Shown here: in pieces, positions 1-12,500 of the stretch
Position numbering within the stretch: position 1 is the first letter of the stretch
Layout of the letters: each line of letters begins with the position of its first letter
From: Branchiostoma belcheri
Lineage: Eukaryota > Chordata > Leptocardii > Amphioxiformes > Branchiostomatidae
Direction of reading: 5' to 3'
Length of the DNA: 64,000 bases
Assembly: GCF_001625305.1 (NCBI RefSeq)
Contig: NW_017804476.1
Coordinates: 62,001-126,000, forward strand
The notes under the pieces: model-generated
Told to the model about the DNA's origin: nothing
The model's input: the letters and a program-made list of their open reading frames with translations, nothing else
Databases searched by the model: none
Program-made: the position numbers and the translations under genes

Positions 1-283
1 AGTGCATGCAGTTTTGATATATAATTTTTTTTCAAGCCCACAACTAAAGCAAAAGAACAACAATTGAATTATAACATGTAAAGTTACATTTGAAAAGAGG
101 CTTACCTGTGCAATGAATGTTTTCATATGTTTGAGAATAAAGACATAAATACATCTTTGTACTGAAAGCATGTGTCACTTGGGGGGGGGGCAACTAACCG
201 CCATTTCTCTATAGTGGTCACCTGGCCATAGTGGTCAATTTTGGCCAGTCCCTTGAGTGACCACTATAGACAGGTTTGACTGT
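1..283. mobile_element. Truncated pogo/Tigger-like DNA element, right end
   Basis: The sequence from about 43 to 283 matches the right end of the longer element at 7021-9315: the same run of short phrases, a poly-G stretch at 181-190, then blocks of TAGTGGTCAC and GGCCATAGTGGTCA, and a terminal CAGGTTTGACTGTA. The left part lies outside the window. It sits in an intron of RBM33 just upstream of the first visible exon. Unlike the 7-9 kb copy it has no extra insert before the poly-G run. The superfamily is inferred from the terminal CAGTCAAACC and the TA flank. Confidence 0.6.
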
Positions 284-558
284 ACATACTACTTTCTCTG
301 CTTAGCACTCAGCGTTTGAGAAGAGTATGGGAGTTCAATACACACCACTACCAGTGACTAGCCCCCTGCTGTAGAGATTGCACAACTGTGTGGCCCAAGT
401 CATGCATGTCCAGTTTCATTTTACTCTGCATCCTTTTTTTACTCAGTTTACATGTTTTAATATTGATTTATTAGCAGTAGTGGTGAATGTGAGTGCTGTG
501 TTTCTGTCATAGATATCAGGTATGGCATTACCCTAAACCCCATACTTGTACTTTTCAG

Positions 559-3500
559 CAATATGAGGACGTCATTGATATCAGCATTGGAGATACAGAA
601 GGGCTTGATGATCTGGAGGTAGATACAGAATACTCGACGGGGTCCCAACAGTCACAGTACAGAACCCAGCCGCAGACAACTACACAACCTACACCTGTGA
701 CAACTGTACAGTCAGAGGAACTAGCATCAAGTCATGAAGAACAGGTGCGCAATAACTATTTTTGTATCCCATTGTAATATCAGGATTGTTACCTCTGCAA
801 GAAGGCTATGTTTTTAATAGCAATCGCGTCTGTGTGTCAATATGATAACTCAAAAAGGCTTGGCTGGATTGTCTTGTAATTTGGTAGGTGGGTAGGTTGT
901 GTTGAGACCTCGAAATGATAAGATTTTGGGACCCCTGGTGGCTTGTGGCAGAACTTCAGGTTTTGATATCTCCTGATTTGGACATGCCAGGGTCACAAAT
1001 TTTAGGTGGTAAATAGCTCTTGTGCTCAGAAAGTGCATTTCAGCCCCCTTGGTTTACCCCAAATGGGATTAACCCAAATAATTAGATTAAACCAATCAAA
1101 TTGTGGGATTACATAATTGAATTAAGTGGTGACAGATGTCTTGCCATTGTTTCACAGTCAACGGAAACAGAAGCTCACACTGAACACGAGGAGGAAGAGA
1201 ATCCCAGCGAGAGTGAAAGTGAAGAGGAAGAAGAAGATGAGGAAGAAGACTCGAGACGAGGCAGGTTTAAGTCGGAGAGAGTGGAGACGTCAGACCGTGC
1301 TTCAACAGCACCCTCCAAAACCATCCTGTCAAAAGTCAACAAACCCAACAGGGAAATACCTGATACGTTAGGTAGGAGGACAACACCTGAAATAGTCTTG
1401 GCTTTCAGATACTTTATGGTCATATTGAACATCCCCTTCCCCAATGTAAGAAGATCTAAAACATGTAGTATCTAGTGCTGTGTACCTAAGCCCATGCTCG
1501 GGTCCAGGTATGGCTTCAAGTCCAGAGTTAAGGTTCAGGTCCGGACTTATAAAATATAGAAGGGACTTCTCAGTGAGCATTTCCCAATGGAAAATGGGGA
1601 ATCTTTACTGCAAAATTTTGTAGCGAGCCCTGTGCTACCAGTGTTTAGAAGCAAGATATGTTGTTTGCGTGGCCACATAATTTACAGAGGCCTACACTTG
1701 ATGATGCCCAATAGCAATGTTTTCTTCATTTTATAGCAGAAATTTTTTACTATTGAAGATGTCAGGTTGTTTAGAACAAAAAGGGGAATGTGACATGATT
1801 TTTTCCAGAACTAGTTCCAGACATTAAGTTTTTTATTTACTTAAACCTAAACATTTTAAATTTACAAGTCTGGAACTAGGGCCAGTGAACCGGTACACAG
1901 CACTAATGGTATGACATCTAAATGTGCTTGCTGATAGCCATGGTTTGTTGTGTGTTGACTACAGAAGTGTCGGAGGATGTGCAGAAGCAGATTGATGAGT
2001 TTGAGCAGCAGAAAATGGCGGGCAGGAGGGGGCGTGGTTTCAGGGGCGGCCGCGGGGGTCGAGGGTCGATGCCACGCCCCCAGGGACAGGGCTTCAGACC
2101 ACGACCACTCTTACAAGGTACAGTGCTCTACTGACTATCCATTTTAATCGTTATTTGTTGTATTTTTACTGTTGTCACAGTGATAGTCAATATAATATTT
2201 GTCCTGATTTCCAGTCAATCTTTGTCATCAGTCAAAACACAAGAAAGCAAGATATGTCATAACATGGCAACATTTGACAGTTCTAATGTTTTTTCCTACA
2301 ATATTCTATGTATCAATTCTGATGCTTTACCTCAACTAATCATAAGGAAGAAAAATAGTTCCATGTTATGAGATTATGCAGGAAATAAAGCATTAGGATT
2401 TGAACTTGTAAATCCAATAAGCTTGATGGTACAGTAGTTACAGCTACGATGATGATTTGTTGTTTGAATCTACAGGACAGCTTGGCCCACGTCCGTTGAT
2501 GTCTCAGCCAAGATACGGGCCACGGGGAGGGGGGTACGGCCCCAGGGGGCCCCCTGGGCCACGGGGACCCGGCCCCTTGCTACGGTCACCTGGCCCAGGA
2601 CAGCTGGCCCCCAGGAAGGTGTTGATCAACCCTCACTTCAAGGGAACAGTACAGGCCAGACCTGAAGGTAGGTGGGGGAGGGGGTAGAGGGAAAAGAAGG
2701 AGTTCCGATGTTCAGGGGTGCCAGAGTTCACGGAATACAGTGCATGTACAGTGCAAGAATACAGTTTTAGTATGCAGTGCAATTTCGCAAGTAAAATTGC
2801 ACTGTATACTAGTAAAATTGCACTGTATACTAGTAAAATTGCAAAAATTGCACCAGTGTTGACAGCCACTCCACGGAGTAGGGCGAGTCCAATGGTGTTA
2901 GTTCTTAGTCCTTTTGTTGACGTTGACGCTCCTTCCTGGCCATCCTTTTTGCCTCCACGGCGGCAACTCTCTCGCTTTCAAAGGTTGAGACAGCCGTGTA
3001 GGACATCTGCCTCCAGGCACTGCGGTTGTGGCAGAGGGCTTGGAAGTTTGAGGGGTCAATGTGACCTTTCTTTAAGTAATGTTTAAGTGTGTCTTTGTAC
3101 CGTTTTCTCTGTCCCCCCCTAGCACGGGTCCCTTGCTCCAGTTGACCGTACAGAATCTGCTTGGGGAGCCGATTGTCTGGCATTCGTACACAGTGGCCAG
3201 ACCAACGTAGCTGACTGCGCATGACGAGGGCCTCAATACTCCAAGCGCCGGCTTCAGCTAGCACGCTGGTGTTGGTGCGATAGTCAGTCCAGGAAATGTT
3301 CAGAATACGCCGCAGCGAGCGTTGGTGGAACTGTTCCAAGGTCTTAAGATGCCTTCGGTAGGTGACCCAGGCCTCACAACCATAGAGGAGGGTTGGAAGA
3401 ATTGCGGCTTTATACACCTGCAGCTTTGTTACCGTCTTAAGGCTTGCATTGTCAAAGACCCGTTCCCTTAAGTTACCATAGGCTGCACAGGCACAACCTA

Positions 3501-6500
3501 GCCTGTGTGAGATTTCGTCGTCAATGTTTCCCTTGTGTTAAGAGTGCTGCCAAGATAACTAAAGTGCTTGACACACTCAAGGCGTACTCCATCCAGGTAG
3601 AAGCTTACTGCTGGCGGTTGTTGACCCGGAGCTGGCTGGATCATGACTTTGGTCTTTGACTTATTTGTAGTCAAGCCAAGAAGTTTGTATGCAGAATTGA
3701 AAAGATCAAGTGTATCTTGTAAATGTTGAGCCTGGTGGGCTACAAGTTTACAGTCATCAGCATACTGAAGGTCGTGGGCAACAACTCTCTGGACTTTGGT
3801 GACAGCATTGAGGCGTCTTAGGTTGAAAATACTGCCATCATAGCGGTACCTGATTGTTACTCCAGGTGGAAGACGGTCTTTAATCAGTATCAAGACAGCC
3901 AGCAGGTATATGTCAAAGATTGTTGGTGCCAGTATACACCCTTGCTTTACACCAGTTTTGATTGTGAATGATTCAGTCTCAGAGCCATTGCAAAGCACCT
4001 TGGCTGTCATTTGGTCATGTAATAGTCGCAGTATTGTTATGAACTTGTCTGGGCAGCCAAACCGCTTCAGTATCTTCCAGAGGGCCTCGCGATTCAAAGA
4101 ATCAAAAGCCTTAGTAAGATCGATAAAGGCCATGAAGAGTGGTTGTCGCTGTTCTGTACATTTCTCTTGAATCTGCCTAGCTGAGAAGATCATGTCGATA
4201 GTTCCTCTGGATGGTCTGAAACCAGACTGGGTTTCAGGCAGAATTTCCTCACTCAGGGGAAGGAGTCGATTCAAGAGCATTCTGGCCAAGATTTTACCAG
4301 CCGATGACAGAAGGGCAATCCCACGATAGTTCCCACAATCTGATCTGTCCCCTTTTTTGTAGAGAACAGTTATTACTGCGTTCTTAAGATCGTCTGGTAG
4401 AGTTTCCTCATCCCAGATTCGCAAGAGTATGCTGTGAAGTCGTGTTGTGAGGTCGGGTCCACCACACTTGTAGACTTCAGCAGGAATGCTGTCGGGCCCA
4501 CTTGCTTTGTTGTTGTTCATCTGCTTGATCGCCTTTTCAACTTCCTGGAGAGAAGGTGGTTCTGCAAGTTCCTTTTTAAGGGGGTACACTGGAATCAGCA
4601 AAATCGTTGACTGACTGACGGTGGACTCTCGATTGAGAAGTTTTTCAAAGTGTTCTTTCCACCTGGCTTTGATGCTGGCTTCATCTTTGTGCAGGATGCT
4701 GCCATCTTCAGATTTGAGTGGGGCTAAACCAGACTTGGTCGGGCCATACAGCGCTTTCGTGGCTTGGAAAAAGTTGACGCATGTCATGCCGATCAGCAAA
4801 GGCTTGAAGTTCTTGTGCTTTTGCTTCCCACCAGGTGTTCTTCATATCCCGTACACGGGTTTGAACCTCAGCTTTCAGAAGGGTAAAACGTTTGTGCTTT
4901 TCAGTATTGTGGTAGTCGTCTTGCCAACATACAAAAGCTTGGCGTTTCCTGTCAATCAAGTCTTTAATCTCACTGTCATTTTCATCGAACCAATCTTCGC
5001 TCACACGTTTGTGGAGACCAATAGTGCTCTTGCACGTTTGAAGTAGAACGTTTTTGAGTGTTGCCCATTGTTCATCCACAGTTCCCTGGTGGGTAGGTTC
5101 AAGCTGACTCAGGCGACTGTGTAGATCGGACTGGAACATTTCCCTTTCTGACGGTAGTAGTAGTTTGTGAGTGTTGAACTTTCTTCTTGTTATTTTGGGA
5201 CCTTTTCGCACTCTTTTCTTCAATGAAATATTCATAGTAGAGCGGACTAGGCGATGGTCAGTCCAGCATTCATCAGCGCCCCGCATTGTGCGAGTGATCC
5301 TCACATCATATCGATCTTTCGATCTTACAATTACATAATCCAGAAGGTGCCAGTGCTTAGACCTAGGATGACACCAGGTAGTTTTGTATTTGTTCTTAAG
5401 ACGGAAAAGAGTATTGGTGATTACAAGTTCATATCGTGTGCACAGAGACAGGAGAAGTAAGCCATTTGAGTTGGCGTTTCCTACCCCGTTCTTGCCGATG
5501 GTGCCATTCCAGTGTGCAGCATCGCGGCCGACTCGTGCGTTGAAATCCCCCAAGAGAATGATTTTATCAGTCGTTGGGATTGACTTGAGTATATTTTCGA
5601 GATCTTCGTAGAATTTTTCTTTGATTTTATCTTCTGCAGTCAAGGTTGGAGCATAGCAGCTAATCACTGTTGCATTTTGTCGGTTGCTGAGTTTTAGACG
5701 AAGAGTCATGAGTCTTTCGTTTACTCCAGTTGGAATTTCCTCGAGGTCTTTCAGAAGGGAATTCCTTATAGCAAAACCGACCCCATGAATCCGTCTGTCC
5801 TCCTGTGGAAGGCCTTTCCAAAAAGAAAGTAAACCCCCCCGCATCTTCTTGAAGCTGCCCTTCGTCTGCGAGTCGAGTTTCGCTCAGGGCAGCGATGTCT
5901 ATGTCTAGTCGGGTAAGCTCCCTTGCAACAAAGGCAGTGCGACGATCTGGACGATCGCTGGTCTCTCTGTCCAGTAGCGTTCTTACGTTCCAGGTTGCAA
6001 AATAGAGGCGTCTTGAGCAATTCTTCAATTTTTCAGGATTGTTCTCATTGCAAGGTATGGATTGTCGTTCTAGGACTTCCGACACCATGTGGACAAGTCT
6101 GCGCGTGGTCGTTTACCGTGAAGTAGCCCCTGCGCCGGGGGGTAACCGCACTCTTGACGAAACAGACAGCTGACCCGGTGGCCTGTCAAAGACAGGACGA
6201 CTGGAGCTATCAGTTCGCTGCAGTAAATTGCACCAGTAAAATTGCACTGTATACTAATACGATTGAACTATATTCCGTAAAATTGCACTGTATACTAATA
6301 CCATTGCACTTTATTCCGTAAAATTGCACTGTATACTCTGGCACCCCTGATGTTGCTGTCATTGTATTCTTTCTTTATTCGCACATAAATGATATTTACA
6401 AATGACACAAGACAATTTGATCTATCCTAGCCTTCCCCACAAGTAAATTAAAACAAGCAAGCCAGTAACTAATAAAGTGACTTCCTTTTTAGCCATACAT

Positions 6501-9500
6501 ATTGTATCCTTGACATGTATGTTGTTGTATGGTTATATTGTAAAAATCTTGTGTCTTTGTACTGCAAGGATGATTTTCTTCTCAATAAACCATTGATGAT
6601 ACTAAGGCCACACTAATTCAATTTCTTGGTTAACGGATTTTTCTAGAAAAATAATGGAGCGGGCAGGCAAAAAAAAATAAAAAAATAAAAACAGGCCTTG
6701 CCTAGGCCTGTTTTTATTTTTTTATTATGGCCCAAAATGGTACGATAGGAGCCATGAAGTCAACACATCAGGCTGGTTCAAAATTTAATGAATTTTGAAC
6801 TTTTTATGATACCACTGCATTGAAAGATGGAATAACTGTAACAACTAGGAAGAAAAGGACTGTTTTAAACTGTTCAGGGCAAAACATGAGCATTTTGTAG
6901 TTGATTCTGAATTTTTATTTTTATTTGCAAATCAGAAAAAAATGAAACGGGCAAATCTGTTAACCATGAAATTAAATTGGTGTGGCCTAAGTGGTGAATT
7001 AATGGGAAATAAATGGGAAGTACAGTCAAACCTGTACTAGCGGTCACCTTTGTATAGTGGTCACTCGGCCATAGCGGTCAGTTTTTGCCGGTCCCTTGAA
7101 TTTTTCCCATTGACGTAAGCATTAAGAATCGTGTCTATTGCGGTCACTGTTCAACGCGGTCAGCGGTCACCCCATTCCGGTCCCGCCGGCATGTCAACAC
7201 CGCCGATAGCGGTCGCGGCTGGCCGTAACCCGCTAAGCACCACGGCCGTAACACCACCCCACCTTGGGCTACGACCGTTATGAGCCTTGTGATAATTTTC
7301 CGATCGCTACATTACTAAAATGTGAAGTGAAAATTAGACTCCATATGTGTATGAAATAAAGGAATGGCTTTTGACACGAATTTTCTGCGGTCGCGGGTGT
7401 CTTTGATATCTGCGTTTTCCCCAACACCAGTGCCGTGCGTGCCGCATGGAGCTTTCAAATTGGACTCGGCCGCTCGGCGAAGATTACGGCAATTATCTTT
7501 ACAAAAAAAATTAAGAATGTCCATATTTGGTTTCTCGATTCCTTGAAATGCGTAGATATGTGCATAGCTTCCGTTTTTCATGGGCATAATTCAAGAAATT
7601 TGGCTCGAAAAATGCGTTTCGTATTTTTCCAAGATGGCGCATGTTAGCTGCAGAGGGAGGTCAATTGGGGTCAATCGGAAGACTCCACTGTTATGGAGGT
7701 AGATACACCGAGTTTTATTTAACTTCATTAGTGTCAAATGACGAAATTACATTATGAAAACATTTCAAATACATTACTACAATTAATTTTAGATGTAAAT
7801 TTAAAACTGTAGTGGATATTTTAGAAAAGATATAAGTCTGAAAGGAGAAAATTTTCTGTTGACTACCACATTGGCATAATGGTAAAGGCAGACAACCCAC
7901 GCGGGGAGAAACCCAAGCCGTAAACAAAGGAGAGTTTTCGCTACGTTTTCATGTTCAAAAACGACCAAAAACGGAAAGTAACTGGCAACTGACGAACAAT
8001 TATTTTGCTGTTAACTAAATAGACAGCATCTTGGTACAAAATAACTTATTTACGTGGTTGGAATTCGCTGTGGCGTATGTCGGTCGCGCGAAGCAAGTGT
8101 TCACCAAAGAACAAAAACATGGCGATGTCGTTCTCTTCCACTTTTCGACTAACAACAACAACAACTAGTACTAGTAACGTGGCGATTGCGGAGAAACGAT
8201 GGCAAACGCGGAGAGACAGACGCCGAACTTATTCCAAAAGGTGGAAGTGATCCGACTGGCAGAGAGAGTGAGAAGAAATCGTCGAAAGCTGAGCTTAGAT
8301 TAAATGATTTTGCAATCGATAGAAATTTGTTTGGAGTTGAAAGTTTGTTGCTTGATTTGCTTTCTTTTCTTTAGCCACATGTAGTACTAGTATGTACACA
8401 AGAACAGTAAATGACAACCAGTGATTTTGTTTTAATGTGAATGGTTTCATTGTCCCGGAATAGATGAACTGAATATGTTGAGTGTATGTATCTTTGATGT
8501 CAAGTTAATGTTTCCATGCAATATTTCTGTATTTCTTTTTTTTTAAGCAAGTACAAAATAAAGTGCAACTAAAGCAAAAGAACAACAAATTATTGAACTA
8601 AGACATGTACATATAAAAGGGGTTTACCTTTGCAAATGTATGTATTCATATGTTTCAGAATAAAGACATCACTGTTGGTACTCAAAGCATGTGCAGGCCT
8701 CAAAATTAACTTTTTTTACTATTGTCCCAGAATTGTCCCGAACATAGATTTCAATTGTCCCGAACTGAAGATGGACTGTCCCAGCCTGCTTTTCAAAAAA
8801 TAATAAAATAAGTTTATGAGAACAATAAGAAAACACCAACAACTGAACTTGTACAACTTGAAGTCCACTTATTCAGTAAATGTAGGGAAATGCATGATAA
8901 TATGTGCACAGCACCATCTTTTAGGACCCCCTCCACGATATTTGGAATCCCTGATTGGTCAAGTTTATTTGTTTATTATAATTTCTTTAATTGTTTGTCA
9001 GACTATTATTGGCTGCCAGCGGTCCACAGCAGTTCGCGTTCCAAAATGATGGATCTGTTCCAAAATGACTTGGATGGTCTCAGAATTTTCCAATTGCCCC
9101 AAAATTGTCCCGAAATGTAATTTGAATTGTCCCGAGCTGAAAATTTTGTGTCATTTGACACTGGGACAATGTTAATTTCGAGCCCTGATGTGTTCCTTTT
9201 TTTTGGGGGGGGGGGGTCAACTACTAACCGGCTGTTTCTCTATAGTGGTCACCTGGCCATAGTGGTCAAATTTGGCCAGTCCCTTGAGTGACCACTATAG
9301 GCAGGTTTGACTGTAGTAATTTGATAATTCTGCTGTGTTTTATCTATGCTCAGCTCCGTTACGTTGGGACAGGGACACCATGCACCAACACCAACCCTAC
9401 CAACCCCCTCCTCACGAAGGGCAGCACCAACCCCCTCCCCCCAGGGGACCTCACCAACATCCACCCCCAGGCGGTCAGCCTCGACCCCAGGGGGGGCAGT

Positions 9501-12500
9501 TCCAGCCACCCCCTCACCGGGGACAACAGTTTCAGGAGCCCAGACCTCGGATGGCGTCTCCCATGGTAGGGTTTTCTGATCCATGCATTCTCCCTTATAC
9601 ATTGGGCGTATCTGTTGTCGTTTTGTTGTTAGTCTAGCGAATACAATAGGGAAAGGAGTCAAAGGACAGACTTTTTTTCAGGTTATACATGTAGGTGATG
9701 TTACTTACTCAGTTACTGTCATGCATTAGGCTGATCGCATGTTGATCTTCGTTTAGGTTTGAGGCTTAGCCATGCTGATAGTTGCCTTTGTGAGAAGGGT
9801 TTAAAATCAGTTTGCTTTATTAGTGTGGGAGACTGTGGATTTAGCGACATAACTCTTGAAGGCATGGATCGATGTTCATGATTTTTGGCAGGCAGGTTAT
9901 GGTTGGGGAGACCAAGGTCAAGGGTAAAAATGGGCTTCGTGTGGGGTCCCTGCCTCACTGCATTGGACCTTTTGTGTTTGTCGTTTGTTACCAGGATAAC
10001 TCTAAGACTTATAATTATATGTAAATGGTAAGAAGACTGCCTTTGTTTCCGTAGGGAGGTCATCGCCCTCCGTCCTCAGGCCCTCCCAGCTGGCAGGGGA
10101 ACAGACCTCAGCAGGGACACAACAGACAGGAGCAGTTCACTTCAGGTCAGGATGAGTACAGGACAATGTTCCTGCTATATCATGAAACTTCATCTGTGTT
10201 GGTAGTTACATGTTTAGAGTTAAATGTTTGATCCAACTCAAAGAAGTTCTCTCACCTAGAGTTTTTGACCAGTTACTCTTGTCTTCTTCAGTAGACTGGC
10301 CCAGTGAGGCTTGTCACGTAGCTTCTTTGAAGTGTGACGTAAAGACTGGGTAAAAGGTTCCTGCTATATTGTGTTCCTTGATTTCCTAACAGCATGTATG
10401 ATCCAGTAGTTGTGGTATTTTGCCTTAATACTTTTGAGCCAATTTCACCTTAGATTTAACTGGAATGTTAATATGCAGTGTTAGCTGGAATGTCTTTTAT
10501 TTTATCCTGTCACTTTTTGTAAGCAGGGTCTTTAGGATAAGGCCACACCAATTTGATTTGTTAGTTCTTTGATTTTTTCAGAAAAAAAATGGACAGGGCA
10601 AAAAAATAAAAATAAAATAAAAAAACAGACCTATGCATCTTTTGATACATGTAGTACCCAATGCTATGATAGGAGCCATGAAGTCAACATATTAGACTGG
10701 TTTGCAACCCAAACAATGACTTGCCAATCAAACCACTACATTGATAGATGGAAAAACTAATAAGAAGAAACTTCCTTCAACTGAATGATAAAATGAAATA
10801 TGAGCATTTTGGAGTCAGAGCCTTAATTTTTTTTTCAAATCAGAAAAAAAATGAAGCGGGCAAATCTGAGAACCAACAAATTAAATTGATATGGCCTAAG
10901 GACAATTGCAAGATATTTTTCTGACACAAAAGTTTTTTTGTTTGTCATTAGGACCCCGGTTTGAAGGACCCCAGCAGCATCAGCAGCATAACTTCCAGCC
11001 CCGCCCTCTCCTGGACCTGCCTCCCCACTCTCACCCTCCTCACCACTCCCAGCCCCCTCCTCACCAACCCTCCGCTCAGTACCCTCCCCACAGCCAACCC
11101 CCTCCCCGCTACCCCCACACTCACAGTCCCAGCCCCCTCAGCACCACCCCCACATTCACAATGTCTCAGCACCAACCCCCCAACACTTTCAGCAGTCTAA
11201 CCTCCCTCCCCACTCTCAGTCTTACACCCCCTTCTCTCAGCAGCCATCACACATTCCTACTCATACCCACAATGCTCCTCACCAGTCCCATAATGCTCCT
11301 CACCAGTCCCATAATGCTCCTCCCCAGTCCCACAATGCACCTCTCCTATCCCACAATCCTCCCAGACCTTTTAACCCCGCTGCAAGGCCGACAGGTTTCC
11401 AGCAGCGTCCTCCACAGTTGAACCAGCCGAGACCTCGCATGCAGTCCCCTCCGCCGAGACAACCCTCCCCCCAGCAGTATCGCCATGGCAACTCACCCGG
11501 CAACCAACGGCCGCCAAACCAGCCGCCTGCATCCTGGCCGCAGGTGTCCCCAAACCCCGTCCAGCGTGAGCAGCAGTCTCCTCGAGCCTTCCCCCAGGGG
11601 GAGCAGCAGCCAGTGGCGGCACGGCCAAACCTCCGGGAAATCCCACAAGTGGGATCACTCCCTCCTCCACAACCTGCAGCAATGAGGAAGAAGAAGGTAA
11701 GTGGCTGTCTCTTACTGTGTTGTGATAACCTGCGTAACATTTTTCCCAGTGGATTTTTCCTGAAGACTGTCTGGTCTGTTCATAGGAGGCCTCAAGAAAG
11801 ATACTATAAAACATATCTGTGTTACTTGTATCAAACTGATTATGTCAGCATGATGGAATGTGCAAATTCATCTAATGATCTGACACAAAATGTTTGACAT
11901 ATCACATGTCAGCACAGCTGCAATACTAATAGCGAAAGTTTATGACCCTTTCTCAAAGTTGTAACATTCCTTATCTACATACATTGTATGTTTAGCTGAG
12001 GGTGCAGAAGCGGTTAGGTCCACCTGTCTCCCAGCAGCAGCTGCAGCAGCTGACACCTGCGGAGCCAGGTCAGCCGGCTGGTGAGGAGGATGAGGAGACA
12101 CGCAAGCTGCGAGCCAAGATTGCCGAGCAGAAACGCCTCCGAGAAGAGATCCAGCGCAGAAAGGAACTACGCAGACAACAGCTGGCCGGAAGCAGAAAAG
12201 CTGTGAGTTTTGCTTCATTTTGAAAGGAAAAAGCAAACTTGAATGGGTCATTTTGGTGTAGACAAAGTAGAAAATAGGTCTATGTCTGTATTCTGTATCT
12301 GTATAGCCTGTATAGCCGGTATAACCAGCTTTGCAGGCACGTGGTGCAGCAGCAGCTGGCTACATTACACTGAATGACTTTTTACACCTAACCCTTGAAC
12401 ATCCAACTCTAGACCTTGTTTCAAGCTATCTAATGACAATGCCCCTACAGTACTTGGTGACAGCGAGTTCCATTCTGCTATAGTTCTAGGAAAGGATGAG

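Larger units (their letters stand above)
2713..6349. mobile_element. hAT-like inverted-repeat element carrying a nested LINE
   Basis: The outer element starts CAGGGGTGCCAGAG at 2713 and ends with the exact reverse complement at 6336-6349. It is flanked by the 5-bp duplication ATGTT (2708-2712 and 6350-6354). Inside both ends lie repeated units of the form GTAAAATTGCACTGTATACT. Most of the length is the LINE at 2857-6224, so the original element was only about 270 bases. Ends of the CAGGG type with 5-bp duplications are known from hAT5-type elements. The classification is inferred from that rule. Confidence 0.75.

Noticed and set aside
1175..1444. Minus-strand frame with a long Ser run
   Set aside because: Complement of the acidic GAG/GAA run of the RBM33 exon.
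8186..8374. Short frame as an intact transposase
   Set aside because: Only about 60 codons, no helix-turn-helix or DDE residues beyond a weak VEVIRLAE phrase.
11300..11814. Two minus-strand open frames of 146-147 codons, Gly/Trp/Ala-rich
   Set aside because: They are the complement of the Pro/Gln-rich RBM33 exon; composition explains their openness and there is no domain or splice support.
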